DNA of 64,000 nt from NCBI GenBank assembly GCA_035656095.1, contig DASRTE010000093.1, forward strand, positions 1 to 64,000. The letters are read 5' to 3'. A program made the translations under genes and the position numbers. Shown one piece after another: positions 20,178-30,483 of this stretch. The first letter of the stretch is position 1. Each line of letters opens with the position of its first letter. Source of the DNA: DASRTE01 sp035656095. GTDB lineage: Bacteria > Actinomycetota > Actinomycetes > Jiangellales > Jiangellaceae. The notes under the pieces were generated by a model. It ran no database searches. It was not told the origin of the DNA and worked only from the letters and a program-made list of their open reading frames with translations.

Positions 20178-20546
20178 TCACAGCACCTCCGGTGCGAGCG
20201 AGATGATCCGCATGAATCTCTTCTCGCGCAGCTCGCGGCCGACCGGCCCGAAGATGCGCGTGCCGCGCGGGTCCCCGCCGTCCTTGATGATCACCGCTGC
20301 GTTCTCGTCGAAGCGGATGTAGGAACCGTCCGGCCGGCGGCGTTCCTTGGCGGTGCGGACGATGACGGCGCGGACGACCTCGCCCTTCTTGACACCGCCG
20401 CCGGGGATGGCGTCCTTGACGGTCGCCACGATGACGTCGCCGATGCCGGCGTAGCGCCGCCCGGAACCGCCGAGAACGCGGATGCAGAGCAGCTCCTTCG
20501 CACCCGTGTTGTCGGCGACGCGCACCCGCGACTCCTGCTGGATCAT
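20178..20546 (-). CDS. rplN: 50S ribosomal protein L14
   Basis: Protein uL14, 122 residues, binding 23S rRNA next to L19 and the subunit interface. It begins MIQQESRVRVADNTGAKELL and has the typical VRTAKERRRPDGSYIRFDENAAVIIK and RGTRIFGPVGRELREKRFMRIISLAPEVL. It lies 76 bp after rpsQ. Confidence 0.98.
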   Translation of the reverse strand: MIQQESRVRVADNTGAKELLCIRVLGGSGRRYAGIGDVIVATVKDAIPGGGVKKGEVVRAVIVRTAKERRRPDGSYIRFDENAAVIIKDGGDPRGTRIFGPVGRELREKRFMRIISLAPEVL

Positions 20547-20622
20547 GTCGATGACTCCTGGTTGTCGCGCCGGTTCTCATCCAGTCCTGACGACCTGGGC
20601 TGAGCCTGGCGGAACGGTCGGG

Positions 20623-20940
20623 TTACTTGGCCTTCTCGAGGATCTCCACGACCCGCCACCGCTTGGTCGCCGACAGCGGCCTGGTCTCCATCAGGAGGAC
20701 CCGGTCGCCGGCGACGGCGGCGTTCTGCTCGTCGTGGGCCTTGAGCTTGCTGGTCCGCCGGACGACCTTGCCGTACAGCGGGTGCTTGAAGCGGTCCTCG
20801 ACGGCCACGACGACCGTCTTGTCCATCTTGTCGCTGACGACGAGGCCCTCGCGGACCTTGCGGAAGCCCCGGCTCGGCGTGGTCGGCTCGGCGCGGGTCG
20901 TCTTCTCGGTCACAGTGGTGTCCTCGTTCGGTGTGGTCAT
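20623..20940 (-). CDS. rpsQ: 30S ribosomal protein S17
   Basis: 16S rRNA-binding protein uS17, 105 residues. The OB-fold starts near residue 24 (RKVREGLVVSDKMDKTVVVAVEDRFKHPLYGKVVRRTSKLKAHDE). A Thr/Glu-rich extension of about 22 residues precedes it. The ATG at 20940 overlaps the rpmC stop (ATGA). The longer open frame upstream runs antisense-shifted through rpmC. Confidence 0.96.
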   Translation of the reverse strand: MTTPNEDTTVTEKTTRAEPTTPSRGFRKVREGLVVSDKMDKTVVVAVEDRFKHPLYGKVVRRTSKLKAHDEQNAAVAGDRVLLMETRPLSATKRWRVVEILEKAK

Positions 20941-21200
20941 GCGGCACCGCCGGTGGCCGCGCCGGTGTCCTCGACGACGGTGGTGATGCCGAGCTCGCGC
21001 TCGCGCATGATCGTGTAGATGCGTGCGATGTCGCGACGCACGGCCTTCAGCCTGCCGTGGCTCTCGAGCTGTCCCGTCGCGGCCTGGAAGCGCAGGTTGA
21101 ACAGCCCCTCCTTGGCCTTGTGGAGCTCCTCGACCAGGTCGGCGTCGGTCATGGCTCGCAGCGCCGCAGAGGTGAGGTCCTTCGATCCGATGGCCATCAC
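20937..21200 (-). CDS. rpmC: 50S ribosomal protein L29
   Basis: Protein uL29 at the peptide exit, contacting signal recognition particle and trigger factor. It has 87 residues, with two-helix core ELHKAKEGLFNLRFQAATGQLESHGRLKAVRRDIARIYTIMRERE. The C-terminal Gly/Ala tail is short. ATGA overlaps exist at both ends, with rplP before and rpsQ after. Confidence 0.97.
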   Translation of the reverse strand: MMAIGSKDLTSAALRAMTDADLVEELHKAKEGLFNLRFQAATGQLESHGRLKAVRRDIARIYTIMRERELGITTVVEDTGAATGGAA

Positions 21201-21616
21201 AGTTCACCTGCCTCGCGCGTGACGATGCGGCACTTCATCGGCAGCTTGTGGATGGCGCGGGTCAGCGCCTCACGGGCCACCTTGTCGTTGGGATAGGACA
21301 GTTCGAACATGACCCGGCCCGGTCGGACGTTGGCGACCCACCATTCGGGCGAGCCCTTGCCGGAGCCCATCCGGGTCTCGGCCGGCTTCTTGGTGAGCGG
21401 GCGGTCCGGGTAGATGTTGATCCAGACCTTGCCGCCACGACGGATGTGGCGAGTGATCGCGATACGGGCCGACTCGATCTGGCGGTTTGTGACGTAGTGC
21501 CCTTCGACCGCCTGGATGCCGAACTCGCCGAACGCCAGCGAGGTACCGCCCTTGGCGACGCCACGTCGCCTCGGGTGGTGCTGCTTGCGGTGCTTGACCT
21601 TCCGCGGAATCAGCAT
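21197..21616 (-). CDS. rplP: 50S ribosomal protein L16
   Basis: Protein uL16, 139 residues, near the A-site tRNA elbow. It starts MLIPRKVKHRKQHHPRRRG at 21616; a longer reading is antisense-shifted rpsC. Typical blocks are FGEFGIQAVEGHYVTNRQIESARIAITRHIRRGGKVWI and GSGKGSPEWWVANVRPGRVMFEL. It starts two bases after the rpsC stop and overlaps rpmC by four. Confidence 0.97.
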   Translation of the reverse strand: MLIPRKVKHRKQHHPRRRGVAKGGTSLAFGEFGIQAVEGHYVTNRQIESARIAITRHIRRGGKVWINIYPDRPLTKKPAETRMGSGKGSPEWWVANVRPGRVMFELSYPNDKVAREALTRAIHKLPMKCRIVTREAGEL

Positions 21617-21618
21617 GG

Positions 21619-22452
21619 TCAGGCCTCCTGCTCGCCGCCGACAGGCCGGCCTGCGGCCGCCTCCGGCGCGGAGGCACCGCCGTCGCCGGCGGCCGGAGCA
21701 CCGGTTTCGACGCCCCGGGAGGTCTCGCCACGGGCCGGCCGGCGCCGCTCGGGCCGCCGGCGCTGTTGCTGGACCCGGGCCTGAGCGGCCTGTGCCTCGC
21801 GCTCGGCCCGCGAGCCGGCCACCTCGCCCTTGTAGATCCAGACCTTGACGCCGATCCGTCCGAAGGTGGTCCGCGCCTCGTAGAAGCCGTAGTCCACGTC
21901 GGCGCGAAGGGTGTGGAGAGGCACTCGCCCCTCGCGGTAGAACTCCGACCGGCTCATCTCTGCACCGCCGAGGCGGCCCGAACACTGCACCCGGATGCCC
22001 TTGGCGCCCGCGCGCATGGTGGTCTGGATCGCCTTGCGCATCGCGCGCCGGAATGCCACCCGGGCGGACAGCTGCTCGGCCACGCCCTGCGCGACGAGTT
22101 GTGCGTCGATCTCGGGCTGCTTGACCTCGAGGATGTTGAGCTGCACCTGCTTGCCGGTCAGCTTCTCGAGCTCGGTGCGCAGCCGGTCGGCCTCCGCGCC
22201 GCGGCGACCGATGACGATGCCCGGTCGGGCGGTGTGGATGTCGACCCGGACGCGGTCACGCGTGCGCTCGATCTCGACCTTCGAGATGCCGGCGCGCTCC
22301 ATGCCCTTGCCCATGAGCTTGCGGATCGCCACGTCCTCGGCGACGTAGTCGCGGTAGCGCTGGCCCGAGGTCGTGCTGTCGGCGAACCACCGGCTCTGGT
22401 GGTCGGTGGAGATGCCGAGCCGGAACCCGTGCGGGTTGATCTTCTGACCCAC
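21619..22452 (-). CDS. rpsC: 30S ribosomal protein S3
   Basis: Protein uS3 at the mRNA entry tunnel, 277 residues. It has MGQKINPHGFRLGISTDHQSRWFA, the KH domain around VRVDIHTARPGIVIGRRGAEADRLR, and C-terminal GRLGGAEMSRSEFYREGRVPLHTLRADVDYG. About 65 residues rich in Ala, Gly, Glu and Arg form a C-terminal tail. It overlaps rplV by one base. Confidence 0.97.
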   Translation of the reverse strand: MGQKINPHGFRLGISTDHQSRWFADSTTSGQRYRDYVAEDVAIRKLMGKGMERAGISKVEIERTRDRVRVDIHTARPGIVIGRRGAEADRLRTELEKLTGKQVQLNILEVKQPEIDAQLVAQGVAEQLSARVAFRRAMRKAIQTTMRAGAKGIRVQCSGRLGGAEMSRSEFYREGRVPLHTLRADVDYGFYEARTTFGRIGVKVWIYKGEVAGSRAEREAQAAQARVQQQRRRPERRRPARGETSRGVETGAPAAGDGGASAPEAAAGRPVGGEQEA

Positions 22453-22835
22453 TAGCGGGTCCCTCCCTTCGAACCTGCCGTACTGCGCGTGCGCTGTACG
22501 GGCGTGCGTTCCTCGACGACGACGGTGATGTGGCTGGTGCGCTTGGCGACGCGGTAGGCGCGCCCCTGCGCACGCGGCCGGAACCGCTTCATGGTCGGGC
22601 CCTCGTCGACGTAGGCCTCGGCCACGTACAACGTGTCCGGCGCCAGGCCGTCGTTGTTCTCGGCGTTGGCCATGGCGCTCTCGAGCACCTTGCGCACCGG
22701 CTCCGCAGCGGCTTGTGGCGCGAACCGCAGGAGCGCGGCGGCCTCGTCGGCCTTCATGCCCCGGATGACGTCCACCACGCGGCGCGCCTTCAAGGGCGTG
22801 ACGCGGACGAACCGCGCCTGGGCCCTGGCTTCCAT
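22452..22835 (-). CDS. rplV: 50S ribosomal protein L22
   Basis: Protein uL22, 127 residues, whose hairpin loop lines the exit tunnel and is a macrolide-resistance site. Typical sequence: ARFVRVTPLKARRVVDVIRGM, VRKVLESAMANAENNDGL and the loop region MKRFRPRAQGRAYRVAKRTSHITVVVEE. No tunnel-loop insertion is visible. It lies 36 bp after rpsS. Confidence 0.98.
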   Translation of the reverse strand: MEARAQARFVRVTPLKARRVVDVIRGMKADEAAALLRFAPQAAAEPVRKVLESAMANAENNDGLAPDTLYVAEAYVDEGPTMKRFRPRAQGRAYRVAKRTSHITVVVEERTPVQRTRSTAGSKGGTR

Positions 22836-22871
22836 CGTGACTCCCTCGATCTCGTCAGCTTCGTGGTGGAC

Positions 22872-23153
22872 TCACCGGCGACGGGCGCGCCGGTCGTCCC
22901 TCTCGTGGGCCCGGAAGGTCCGTGTGGGCGCGAACTCGCCGAGCTTGTGCCCGACCATCGCCTCGGTCACGAAGATCGGGACGTGCTTGCGGCCGTCGTG
23001 GACGGCGATCGTGTGGCCGATCATGTCCGGGACGATCATCGACCGGCGGGACCAGGTCTTGATGACGTGCTTGGTGCCCTTCGTGTTCTGCGCCTCGACC
23101 TTTCTGGCCAGGTGCTCGTCCACGAAGGGACCCTTCTTGAGACTGCGCGGCAT
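22872..23153 (-). CDS. rpsS: 30S ribosomal protein S19
   Basis: Head protein uS19, 93 residues. It has the conserved MPRSLKKGPFVDEHL, TWSRRSMIVPDMIGHTIAVHDGRKHVPIFVTEAMVGHKLGEFAPTRTF and a basic C-terminus. It lies 17 bp after rplB. Confidence 0.98.
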   Translation of the reverse strand: MPRSLKKGPFVDEHLARKVEAQNTKGTKHVIKTWSRRSMIVPDMIGHTIAVHDGRKHVPIFVTEAMVGHKLGEFAPTRTFRAHERDDRRARRR

Positions 23154-23170
23154 GGTCTACCTGCTCCCGA

Positions 23171-24007
23171 TCAACGCTTCTTGCCGGTCTTGCGGCGGCG
23201 GACGATCTGGCGGTCGCTGGGCTTACCGGCCCGGCGGGTGCGCCCCTCGGGGCGGCCGTTGGGGTTGACCGGGTGACGGCCACCCGAAGACTTGCCCTCA
23301 CCGCCACCGTGCGGGTGGTCGACCGGGTTCATGGCCACGCCGCGGACGGACGGGCGCTTCCCTTTCCACCGCATCCGGCCGGCCTTACCCCAGTTGATGT
23401 TGGACTGCTCGGCGTTGCCCACCTCGCCGACCGTGGCGCGGCAGCGGACGTCGACGTTGCGGATCTCTCCCGAGGGCATCCGCAGCTGAGCCCAGGTGCC
23501 CTCTTTCGCCACGAGCTGGACCCGGGCGCCGGCCGAGCGGGCGATCTTCGCACCGCCACCGGGCCGGAGCTCGATGGCGTGCACCACCGTGCCGACCGGG
23601 ATGTTGCGCAGCGGCAGGTTGTTGCCCGGCTTGATGTCCGCCCTGGGGCCTGCCTCGACGGCGGCACCCTGCACCAGCCGGGTCGGGGCCAGGATGTAGC
23701 GCTTGTCTCCGTCGGCGTAGTGCAGCAGCGCGATCCGGGCGGTGCGATTGGGGTCGTACTCGATGTGCGCCACCGTCGCGGGCACGCCGTCCTTGTCCGC
23801 CCGCCGGAAGTCGATCACGCGGTACTGGCGCTTGTGGCCACCGCCCTGGTGGCGGGTCGTGATCCGCCCCGCGTTGTTGCGGCCGCCCTTCTTCGGGAGC
23901 GGACGCACCAGTGACTTCTCCGGCTCGGAGCGGGTGATCTCGACGAAGTCGGCGACGCTGGCACCGCGCCGGCCCGGCGTCGTCGGCTTGTACTTACGGA
24001 TTCCCAT
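23171..24007 (-). CDS. rplB: 50S ribosomal protein L2
   Basis: Protein uL2, 278 residues, required for peptidyl transferase activity and subunit association. It has MGIRKYKPTTPGRRGASVADF, the GGRNNAGRITTRHQGGGHKRQYR block, and the C-terminal signature RGVAMNPVDHPHGGGEGK with the conserved histidine. It lies 33 bp after rplW. Confidence 0.99.
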   Translation of the reverse strand: MGIRKYKPTTPGRRGASVADFVEITRSEPEKSLVRPLPKKGGRNNAGRITTRHQGGGHKRQYRVIDFRRADKDGVPATVAHIEYDPNRTARIALLHYADGDKRYILAPTRLVQGAAVEAGPRADIKPGNNLPLRNIPVGTVVHAIELRPGGGAKIARSAGARVQLVAKEGTWAQLRMPSGEIRNVDVRCRATVGEVGNAEQSNINWGKAGRMRWKGKRPSVRGVAMNPVDHPHGGGEGKSSGGRHPVNPNGRPEGRTRRAGKPSDRQIVRRRKTGKKR

Positions 24008-24040
24008 GTCTGGTCAGTCCCTCGAATGCTCTGGTGCCGG

Positions 24041-24346
24041 TCAGGAGACCGGCCCCCCGAAGATGTCGATGCGCTGTCCCTCGGCGACGGTGACGATCGC
24101 GCGCTTGGTGTCCGGACGCCGACCCACGCCGAAGCGGGTCCGGCGCCGCTTACCTGCCCGGTTGAGGGTGTTGACGCCCGTCACGGTCACGCTGAAGACC
24201 TTCTCGACCGCGATCTTGATCTCGGTCTTGTTCGCGTCGGGCGCGACCACGAAGGTGTACTTGTTCTCGTCGAGCAGTCCGTAGCTCTTCTCGGAGACGA
24301 TCGGGCCGCGCAGCACGTCGCGCGGGTCCTTGTGGATCGCGCTCAC
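24041..24346 (-). CDS. rplW: 50S ribosomal protein L23
   Basis: Protein uL23 at the exit tunnel, docking site for trigger factor and SRP. It has 101 residues, with RDVLRGPIVSEKSYGLLDENKYTFVVAPDANKTEIKIAVEKVF and the RRRTRFGVGRRPDTKRAIVTV block. It overlaps the rplD stop by four bases, so translation follows L4. Confidence 0.98.
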   Translation of the reverse strand: MSAIHKDPRDVLRGPIVSEKSYGLLDENKYTFVVAPDANKTEIKIAVEKVFSVTVTGVNTLNRAGKRRRTRFGVGRRPDTKRAIVTVAEGQRIDIFGGPVS

Positions 24347-25230
24347 GTGCCGTCCTCCTTGGTCGCCTTCGTCGTAGCTGTCTTCTTCGCCGCGGCCTTC
24401 GTCGTCGTGGCCCGCGTCGTGGCCTTCCTCGCCGTGGCCTTCTTGGCCGTGGCCTTCTTCGCCGTGGCCTTCTTGGCCGCGGTCTTCGTAGCCGGTGCCT
24501 TCTTCGCCGCCGACTTCTCCGTCGACGTCGTCGAGGCGGCCGGCGTCCTGTCCGCGTGCTGCTCGTCGGCCGAGTCGTCGTCACCGCCGCCGGCGGTCAC
24601 GCGGACCGTCCTGCCGTCGAGAAACGCCTCGAGTGCGGACTGGGTGAACACGACGTCGTCGGAGCACAGGACGTCGTACGTGTTGAGCTGGTCGGCGGCG
24701 ATCAGGTGGACCTGCGGCACGTTCCGCAGGCTCTTGACTGTGAGCTCGTCGCCGCGGGCCGCGACCACCAGGACGTTGTCGCGGTCGGTGACGGTGCCGA
24801 GCGCGGCGAGGGCCGCCTTGGTGGAAGGTGCGTCGCCCTCGACGAACCCGGCGATCACATGGACCCGCCCGTGCCTGGCCCGGTCGGACAATGCCCCTCG
24901 CAGGGCAGCCGCCTTCATCTTCTTGGGTGTTCGCTGCGCGTAGTCGCGTGGCGTCGGACCGTGCACGATGCCACCGCCGGTGAACTGCGGCGCGCGAATC
25001 GAGCCCTGACGGGCCCGACCGGTGCCCTTCTGGCGGTACGGCTTGCGCCCGCCGCCGCGTACCTCACCACGAGTCTTGGTGCTGTGGGTGCCCTGGCGGG
25101 CGGCGGCCAGCTGCGCGACGACGACCTGGTGGATCAACGGTACGTTGACCTGGACGTCGAAGACGTCGGCCGGCAATTCGACGCTGCCGGCCTTGCGGCC
25201 CTGGGCGTTCTTCACGTCGATCTCGGTCAT
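24343..25230 (-). CDS. rplD: 50S ribosomal protein L4 with Lys/Ala-rich C-terminal tail
   Basis: Protein uL4, an exit-tunnel protein. The core (about 1-222) is typical: HQVVVAQLAAARQGTHSTKTRGEVRGGGRKPYRQKGTGRARQGSIRAPQFTGGG. Residues from about 240 to 295 are an added basic tail of repeated K-K-A-T-A units, so the protein reaches 295 residues against about 200-220 usual. The tail resembles histone H1-like AKKAT repeats of actinobacterial HU proteins. The ATG at 25230 follows rplC by four bases. A longer upstream reading is antisense-shifted rplC. Confidence 0.96.
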   Translation of the reverse strand: MTEIDVKNAQGRKAGSVELPADVFDVQVNVPLIHQVVVAQLAAARQGTHSTKTRGEVRGGGRKPYRQKGTGRARQGSIRAPQFTGGGIVHGPTPRDYAQRTPKKMKAAALRGALSDRARHGRVHVIAGFVEGDAPSTKAALAALGTVTDRDNVLVVAARGDELTVKSLRNVPQVHLIAADQLNTYDVLCSDDVVFTQSALEAFLDGRTVRVTAGGGDDDSADEQHADRTPAASTTSTEKSAAKKAPATKTAAKKATAKKATAKKATARKATTRATTTKAAAKKTATTKATKEDGT

Positions 25231-25234
25231 GTCC

Positions 25235-25891
25235 TCAGGCCCCCTTCGCGGCGGTCTTGACCAGCACCAGCCCACCGACGGGGCCGGGCACGGCACCCTT
25301 GACGAGCAGCAGGCCCTTCTCGGCATCCACCGCGTGGATCGTGAGGTTCTGCGCCGTGACCCGGACGCTCCCCATCCGACCGGCCATCCGCAGGCCCTTG
25401 AAGACCCGGCTGGGCGTCGAGGCCCCGCCGATCGAACCCGGCTTGCGGTGGTTGCGATGCGCGCCGTGGCTGGCGCCCACCCCGGAGAAGCCGTGTCGCT
25501 TCATGACCCCGGCGAAGCCCTTGCCCTTGCTGGTGCCGACGACGTCGACGACCTGGCCGGGCTCGAAGATCTCGACCGTGAGCTCCTGACCCACCGTGTA
25601 CTCCGACGCCGCCGAGGTCCGCAGCTCGGCCGTGTGCCGACGCGGCGTCACGCCGGCCTTGTCGAAGTGGCCGCGCATCGGCTTGGTGACCTTGCGGGGA
25701 TTGGGCGCGCCGAACGCGATCTGCACGGCGTCGTAGCCGTCGGTCTGCGGGGTGCGGACCTGCGTCACGACGCATGGGCCGGCCTTGACGACGGTGACCG
25801 GAACGATGCGGTTGTTGTCGTCCCACACCTGGGTCATGCCCAGCTTCTCGCCGAGCAGGCCCTGCAGCCTCGCCTGAACTTGGGTGGTCAT
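25235..25891 (-). CDS. rplC: 50S ribosomal protein L3
   Basis: Protein uL3, 218 residues, reaching close to the peptidyl transferase centre. It has GLLGEKLGMTQVWDDNNRIVPVTVVKAGPCVV, the loop KGFAGVMKRHGFSGVGASHGAHRNHRKPGSIGG and MAGRMGSVRVTAQNL. It lies 14 bp after rpsJ. Confidence 0.98.
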   Translation of the reverse strand: MTTQVQARLQGLLGEKLGMTQVWDDNNRIVPVTVVKAGPCVVTQVRTPQTDGYDAVQIAFGAPNPRKVTKPMRGHFDKAGVTPRRHTAELRTSAASEYTVGQELTVEIFEPGQVVDVVGTSKGKGFAGVMKRHGFSGVGASHGAHRNHRKPGSIGGASTPSRVFKGLRMAGRMGSVRVTAQNLTIHAVDAEKGLLLVKGAVPGPVGGLVLVKTAAKGA

Positions 25892-25905
25892 CGCAGGCGC
25901 GTCCC

Positions 25906-26214
25906 TTACAGCTTGATCTCGATGTCGACGCCGGCGGGAAGGTCGAGGCGCATGAGCGAGTCGACCGTCTTCGGCGTGGGATCGATGATGTCGATGAGCC
26001 GCTTGTGCGTGCGCATCTCGAAGTGCTCGCGGCTGTCCTTGTACTTGTGCGGCGATCGGATGACGCAGTACACGTTCTTCTCGGTCGGCAGCGGCACCGG
26101 GCCCGCGACCTGCGCACCGGTACGGGTCACCGTGTCGACGATCTTGCGCGCCGACGAGTCGATGACCTCGTGGTCGTAGGCCTTGAGCCGGATGCGGATC
26201 TTCTGTCCCGCCAT
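25906..26214 (-). CDS. rpsJ: 30S ribosomal protein S10
   Basis: Protein uS10 (NusE), 102 residues, which also joins NusB in antitermination complexes. It starts MAGQKIRIRLKAYDHEVIDSS at 26214 and carries the VPLPTEKNVYCVIRSPHKYKDSREHFEMRTHKRLIDI loop. It is the first gene of the long S10-spc cluster. The 366 bp between it and tuf contain a promoter, a roughly 270-nt leader and the tuf terminator. Confidence 0.98.
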   Translation of the reverse strand: MAGQKIRIRLKAYDHEVIDSSARKIVDTVTRTGAQVAGPVPLPTEKNVYCVIRSPHKYKDSREHFEMRTHKRLIDIIDPTPKTVDSLMRLDLPAGVDIEIKL

Positions 26215-26297
26215 GGCTGCTTGTCGTCCTTCTCTCGTACCGCTAGCGAACCGATAGCTGTCCGTGGTCGCCGCCCGGCCACCGATGGACGGCCCTC

Positions 26298-26321
26298 CGA
26301 CCCCCGCGGTCGGGCGTGTCG
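26298..26321 (-). promoter_or_regulatory. 24-base leader element shared with rpsL
   Basis: In the rpsJ 5' leader, 84 bases before the ATG, lies a 24-base block found identically in the rpsL leader (30952-30975). On the transcribed strand its second half can fold as CGACC-GCGGG-GGTCG. Sharing between the two leading r-protein operons suggests a cis RNA or antitermination element. The function is inferred. Confidence 0.55.
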
Positions 26322-26490
26322 CACGCGCAGGCCGCATTTCGGGCACATGCGAGGACTCGCTCGATCTTCGTCGGGGGACTCGGTGGCCCGGCCTGGCGCC
26401 GGACGTCGGGTGGAGGTCTCCGGATCGGGCGCGGACACGGGCATCAACCCGATCCACGCACCCCGGCGGCCTCCGCCGAGCAACCTGTTC

Positions 26491-26521
26491 AGTATGCCAG
26501 AGGCCGGTCGCCCCTGGCCAA
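26491..26521 (-). promoter_or_regulatory. candidate rpsJ operon promoter
   Basis: Minus-strand TTGGCC (26516-26521), 19-bp spacer and CATACT (26491-26496). This would start transcription near 26484, leaving a leader of about 270 nt before rpsJ. It lies just beyond the tuf terminator hairpin. The spacer is long for a sigma-70-type promoter, so this is tentative. Confidence 0.4.
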
Positions 26522-26528
26522 TTGCGGG

Positions 26529-26580
26529 GACGCGGGCGGTGGGGTCGAGCCCGGCCGGGCCTGACCCCACCGGCCGCGTC
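26529..26580 (-). terminator. tuf terminator hairpin
   Basis: A large inverted repeat directly abutting the tuf stop codon. The outer arms are GACGCGG/CCGCGTC (26529-26535/26574-26580) and the inner arms GGTGGGGTC/GACCCCACC (26538-26546/26563-26571), with a further self-complementary AGCCCGGCCGGGCT core. There is no U-tract, as is common in actinobacteria. Confidence 0.75.
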
Positions 26581-27777
26581 TTACTTGTTGATCTTCGTGA
26601 CCCGGCCCGCGCCCACGGTGCGGCCGCCCTCGCGGATGGCGAACCGGAGCTGCTCCTCCATGGCGATCGGCTGGATCAGCTCGACCTTCATCTGCGTGGT
26701 GTCACCGGGCATGACCATCTCGGTGCCCTCGGGCAGGCTCACCACGCCGGTCACGTCCGTCGTCCGGAAGTAGAACTGAGGACGGTAGTTGTTGAAGAAC
26801 GGCGTGTGCCGCCCGCCCTCGTCCTTGGACAGGATGTAGACCTGCGCCTCGAAGTCGGTGTGCGGGGTGGTCGTGCCGGGCTTGACGACGACCATGCCGC
26901 GCTCCACGTCCTCCTTCTTGGTGCCGCGGAGGAGCAGCCCGACGTTCTCGCCGGCACGGGCCTCGTCGAGGAGCTTGCGGAACATCTCGACTCCGGTGAC
27001 GATCGTCTTCTGCGCCTTACCCTCGTGGATGCCGACGAGCTCGACCTCCTCGTTGATCTTGAGGATGCCGCGCTCGACCCGGCCGGTGACGACCGTGCCG
27101 CGACCGGTGATCGTGAAGACGTCCTCGATCGGCATCAGGAACGGCTTCTCGGTGTCGCGCTGCGGCTCCGGGATGTACTCGTCGACGGCGTTCATGAGCT
27201 CGAGGAGCTTCTCGCTCCACTCGGCGTCGCCCTCGAGCGCCTTGAGTGCCGAGACCCGCACGACCGGGACGTCGTCGCCGGGGAACTCGTAGTCCGAGAG
27301 CAGCTCGCGAACCTCGAGCTCGACGAGCTCGAGGATCTCCTCGTCGTCGACCATGTCGGCCTTGTTGAGCGCCACGACGATGTACGGGACGCCGACCTGG
27401 CGCGCCAGCAGGACGTGCTCCTTGGTCTGCGGCATCGGGCCGTCGGTCGCCGCCACCACCAGGATGGCGCCGTCCATCTGCGCCGCGCCGGTGATCATGT
27501 TCTTGATGTAGTCGGCATGCCCGGGGCAGTCGACGTGCGCATAGTGCCGCTTCTCGGTCTGGTACTCGACGTGCGCAATGGCGATGGTGATGCCGCGCTG
27601 GCGCTCCTCGGGCGCATTGTCGATCTCGTCGAACGGAGTGTACGGGTTGAGGTCCGGGTGCTGATCGTGCAGGACCTTCGTGATGGCCGCGGTCAGCGTC
27701 GTCTTGCCGTGGTCGATGTGACCGATGGTTCCGATGTTGACGTGCGGCTTGGTCCGCTCGAACTTCGCCTTGGCCAC
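26581..27777 (-). CDS. tuf: elongation factor Tu
   Basis: GTPase delivering aminoacyl-tRNA to the ribosome, 398 residues, the standard actinobacterial length. The GTG start (VAKAKFERTKPHVNIGTIG) follows GGAGG. A longer upstream frame is not coding. Motifs are G1 GHIDHGKTT, switch II DCPGHADY, G4 NKADMVDD and FTITGRGTVVTGRVERG of domain 2. It lies 85 bp after fusA and has its own terminator. Confidence 0.99.
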   Translation of the reverse strand: MAKAKFERTKPHVNIGTIGHIDHGKTTLTAAITKVLHDQHPDLNPYTPFDEIDNAPEERQRGITIAIAHVEYQTEKRHYAHVDCPGHADYIKNMITGAAQMDGAILVVAATDGPMPQTKEHVLLARQVGVPYIVVALNKADMVDDEEILELVELEVRELLSDYEFPGDDVPVVRVSALKALEGDAEWSEKLLELMNAVDEYIPEPQRDTEKPFLMPIEDVFTITGRGTVVTGRVERGILKINEEVELVGIHEGKAQKTIVTGVEMFRKLLDEARAGENVGLLLRGTKKEDVERGMVVVKPGTTTPHTDFEAQVYILSKDEGGRHTPFFNNYRPQFYFRTTDVTGVVSLPEGTEMVMPGDTTQMKVELIQPIAMEEQLRFAIREGGRTVGAGRVTKINK

Positions 27778-27862
27778 TGTGGGGTCCTCCTGTAGTGACG
27801 TCTTCCGTGCCGTTGTCGGCCTGGCTGGTTGGGTTTGGGCCGGTTGAGCGCCCGGAGCGTCG

Positions 27863-29968
<2,106 letters not shown>

Positions 29969-30012
29969 GTTGGTGCGTCGCTTCCTCGGTTCGTGTTCGT
30001 GAACCGCCGGGG

Positions 30013-30483
30013 CTACCAGCGGTAGTGGGCGAAGGCCTTGTTGGACTCGGCCATCTTGTGGGTGTCCTCGCGGCGCTTGACGCTCGCGCCCAGGCCGTTG
30101 GAGGCGTCGAGGATCTCGTTCATCAGCCGCTCGGTCATCGTCTTCTCGCGCCGAGCACGGGAGTAGCCGACCAGCCAGCGCAGGGCCAAGGTGGTGCTGC
30201 GGTTGGCGCGCACCTCGACGGGGACCTGGTACGTGGCCCCGCCGACGCGGCGGCTCTTGACCTCGAGGGTGGGCTTGACGTTGTCGAGCGCGCGCTTGAG
30301 CGTGACGACCGGATCGGTCCCGGTCTTCTCGCGGCAGCCCTCGAGTGCGCCGTGGACGATCGACTCCGCCACCGACTTCTTCCCGTCAGAGAGAACCTTG
30401 TTGACCAGCTGGGTGACCAGCGGCGAGTTGTAGACCGGGTCGATGACGATCGGTCGCTTCGGGGCCGGGCCCTTGCGCGGCAT
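30013..30483 (-). CDS. rpsG: 30S ribosomal protein S7
   Basis: 16S rRNA 3'-domain assembly protein uS7, 156 residues. The ATG at 30483 shares one base with the rpsL stop (TGATG). Typical sequence: MPRKGPAPKRPIVIDPVYNSPLVTQLVNKVL, RRVGGATYQVPVEV and KMAESNKAFAHYRW. The longer open frame upstream is antisense-shifted rpsL. Confidence 0.98.
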   Translation of the reverse strand: MPRKGPAPKRPIVIDPVYNSPLVTQLVNKVLSDGKKSVAESIVHGALEGCREKTGTDPVVTLKRALDNVKPTLEVKSRRVGGATYQVPVEVRANRSTTLALRWLVGYSRARREKTMTERLMNEILDASNGLGASVKRREDTHKMAESNKAFAHYRW

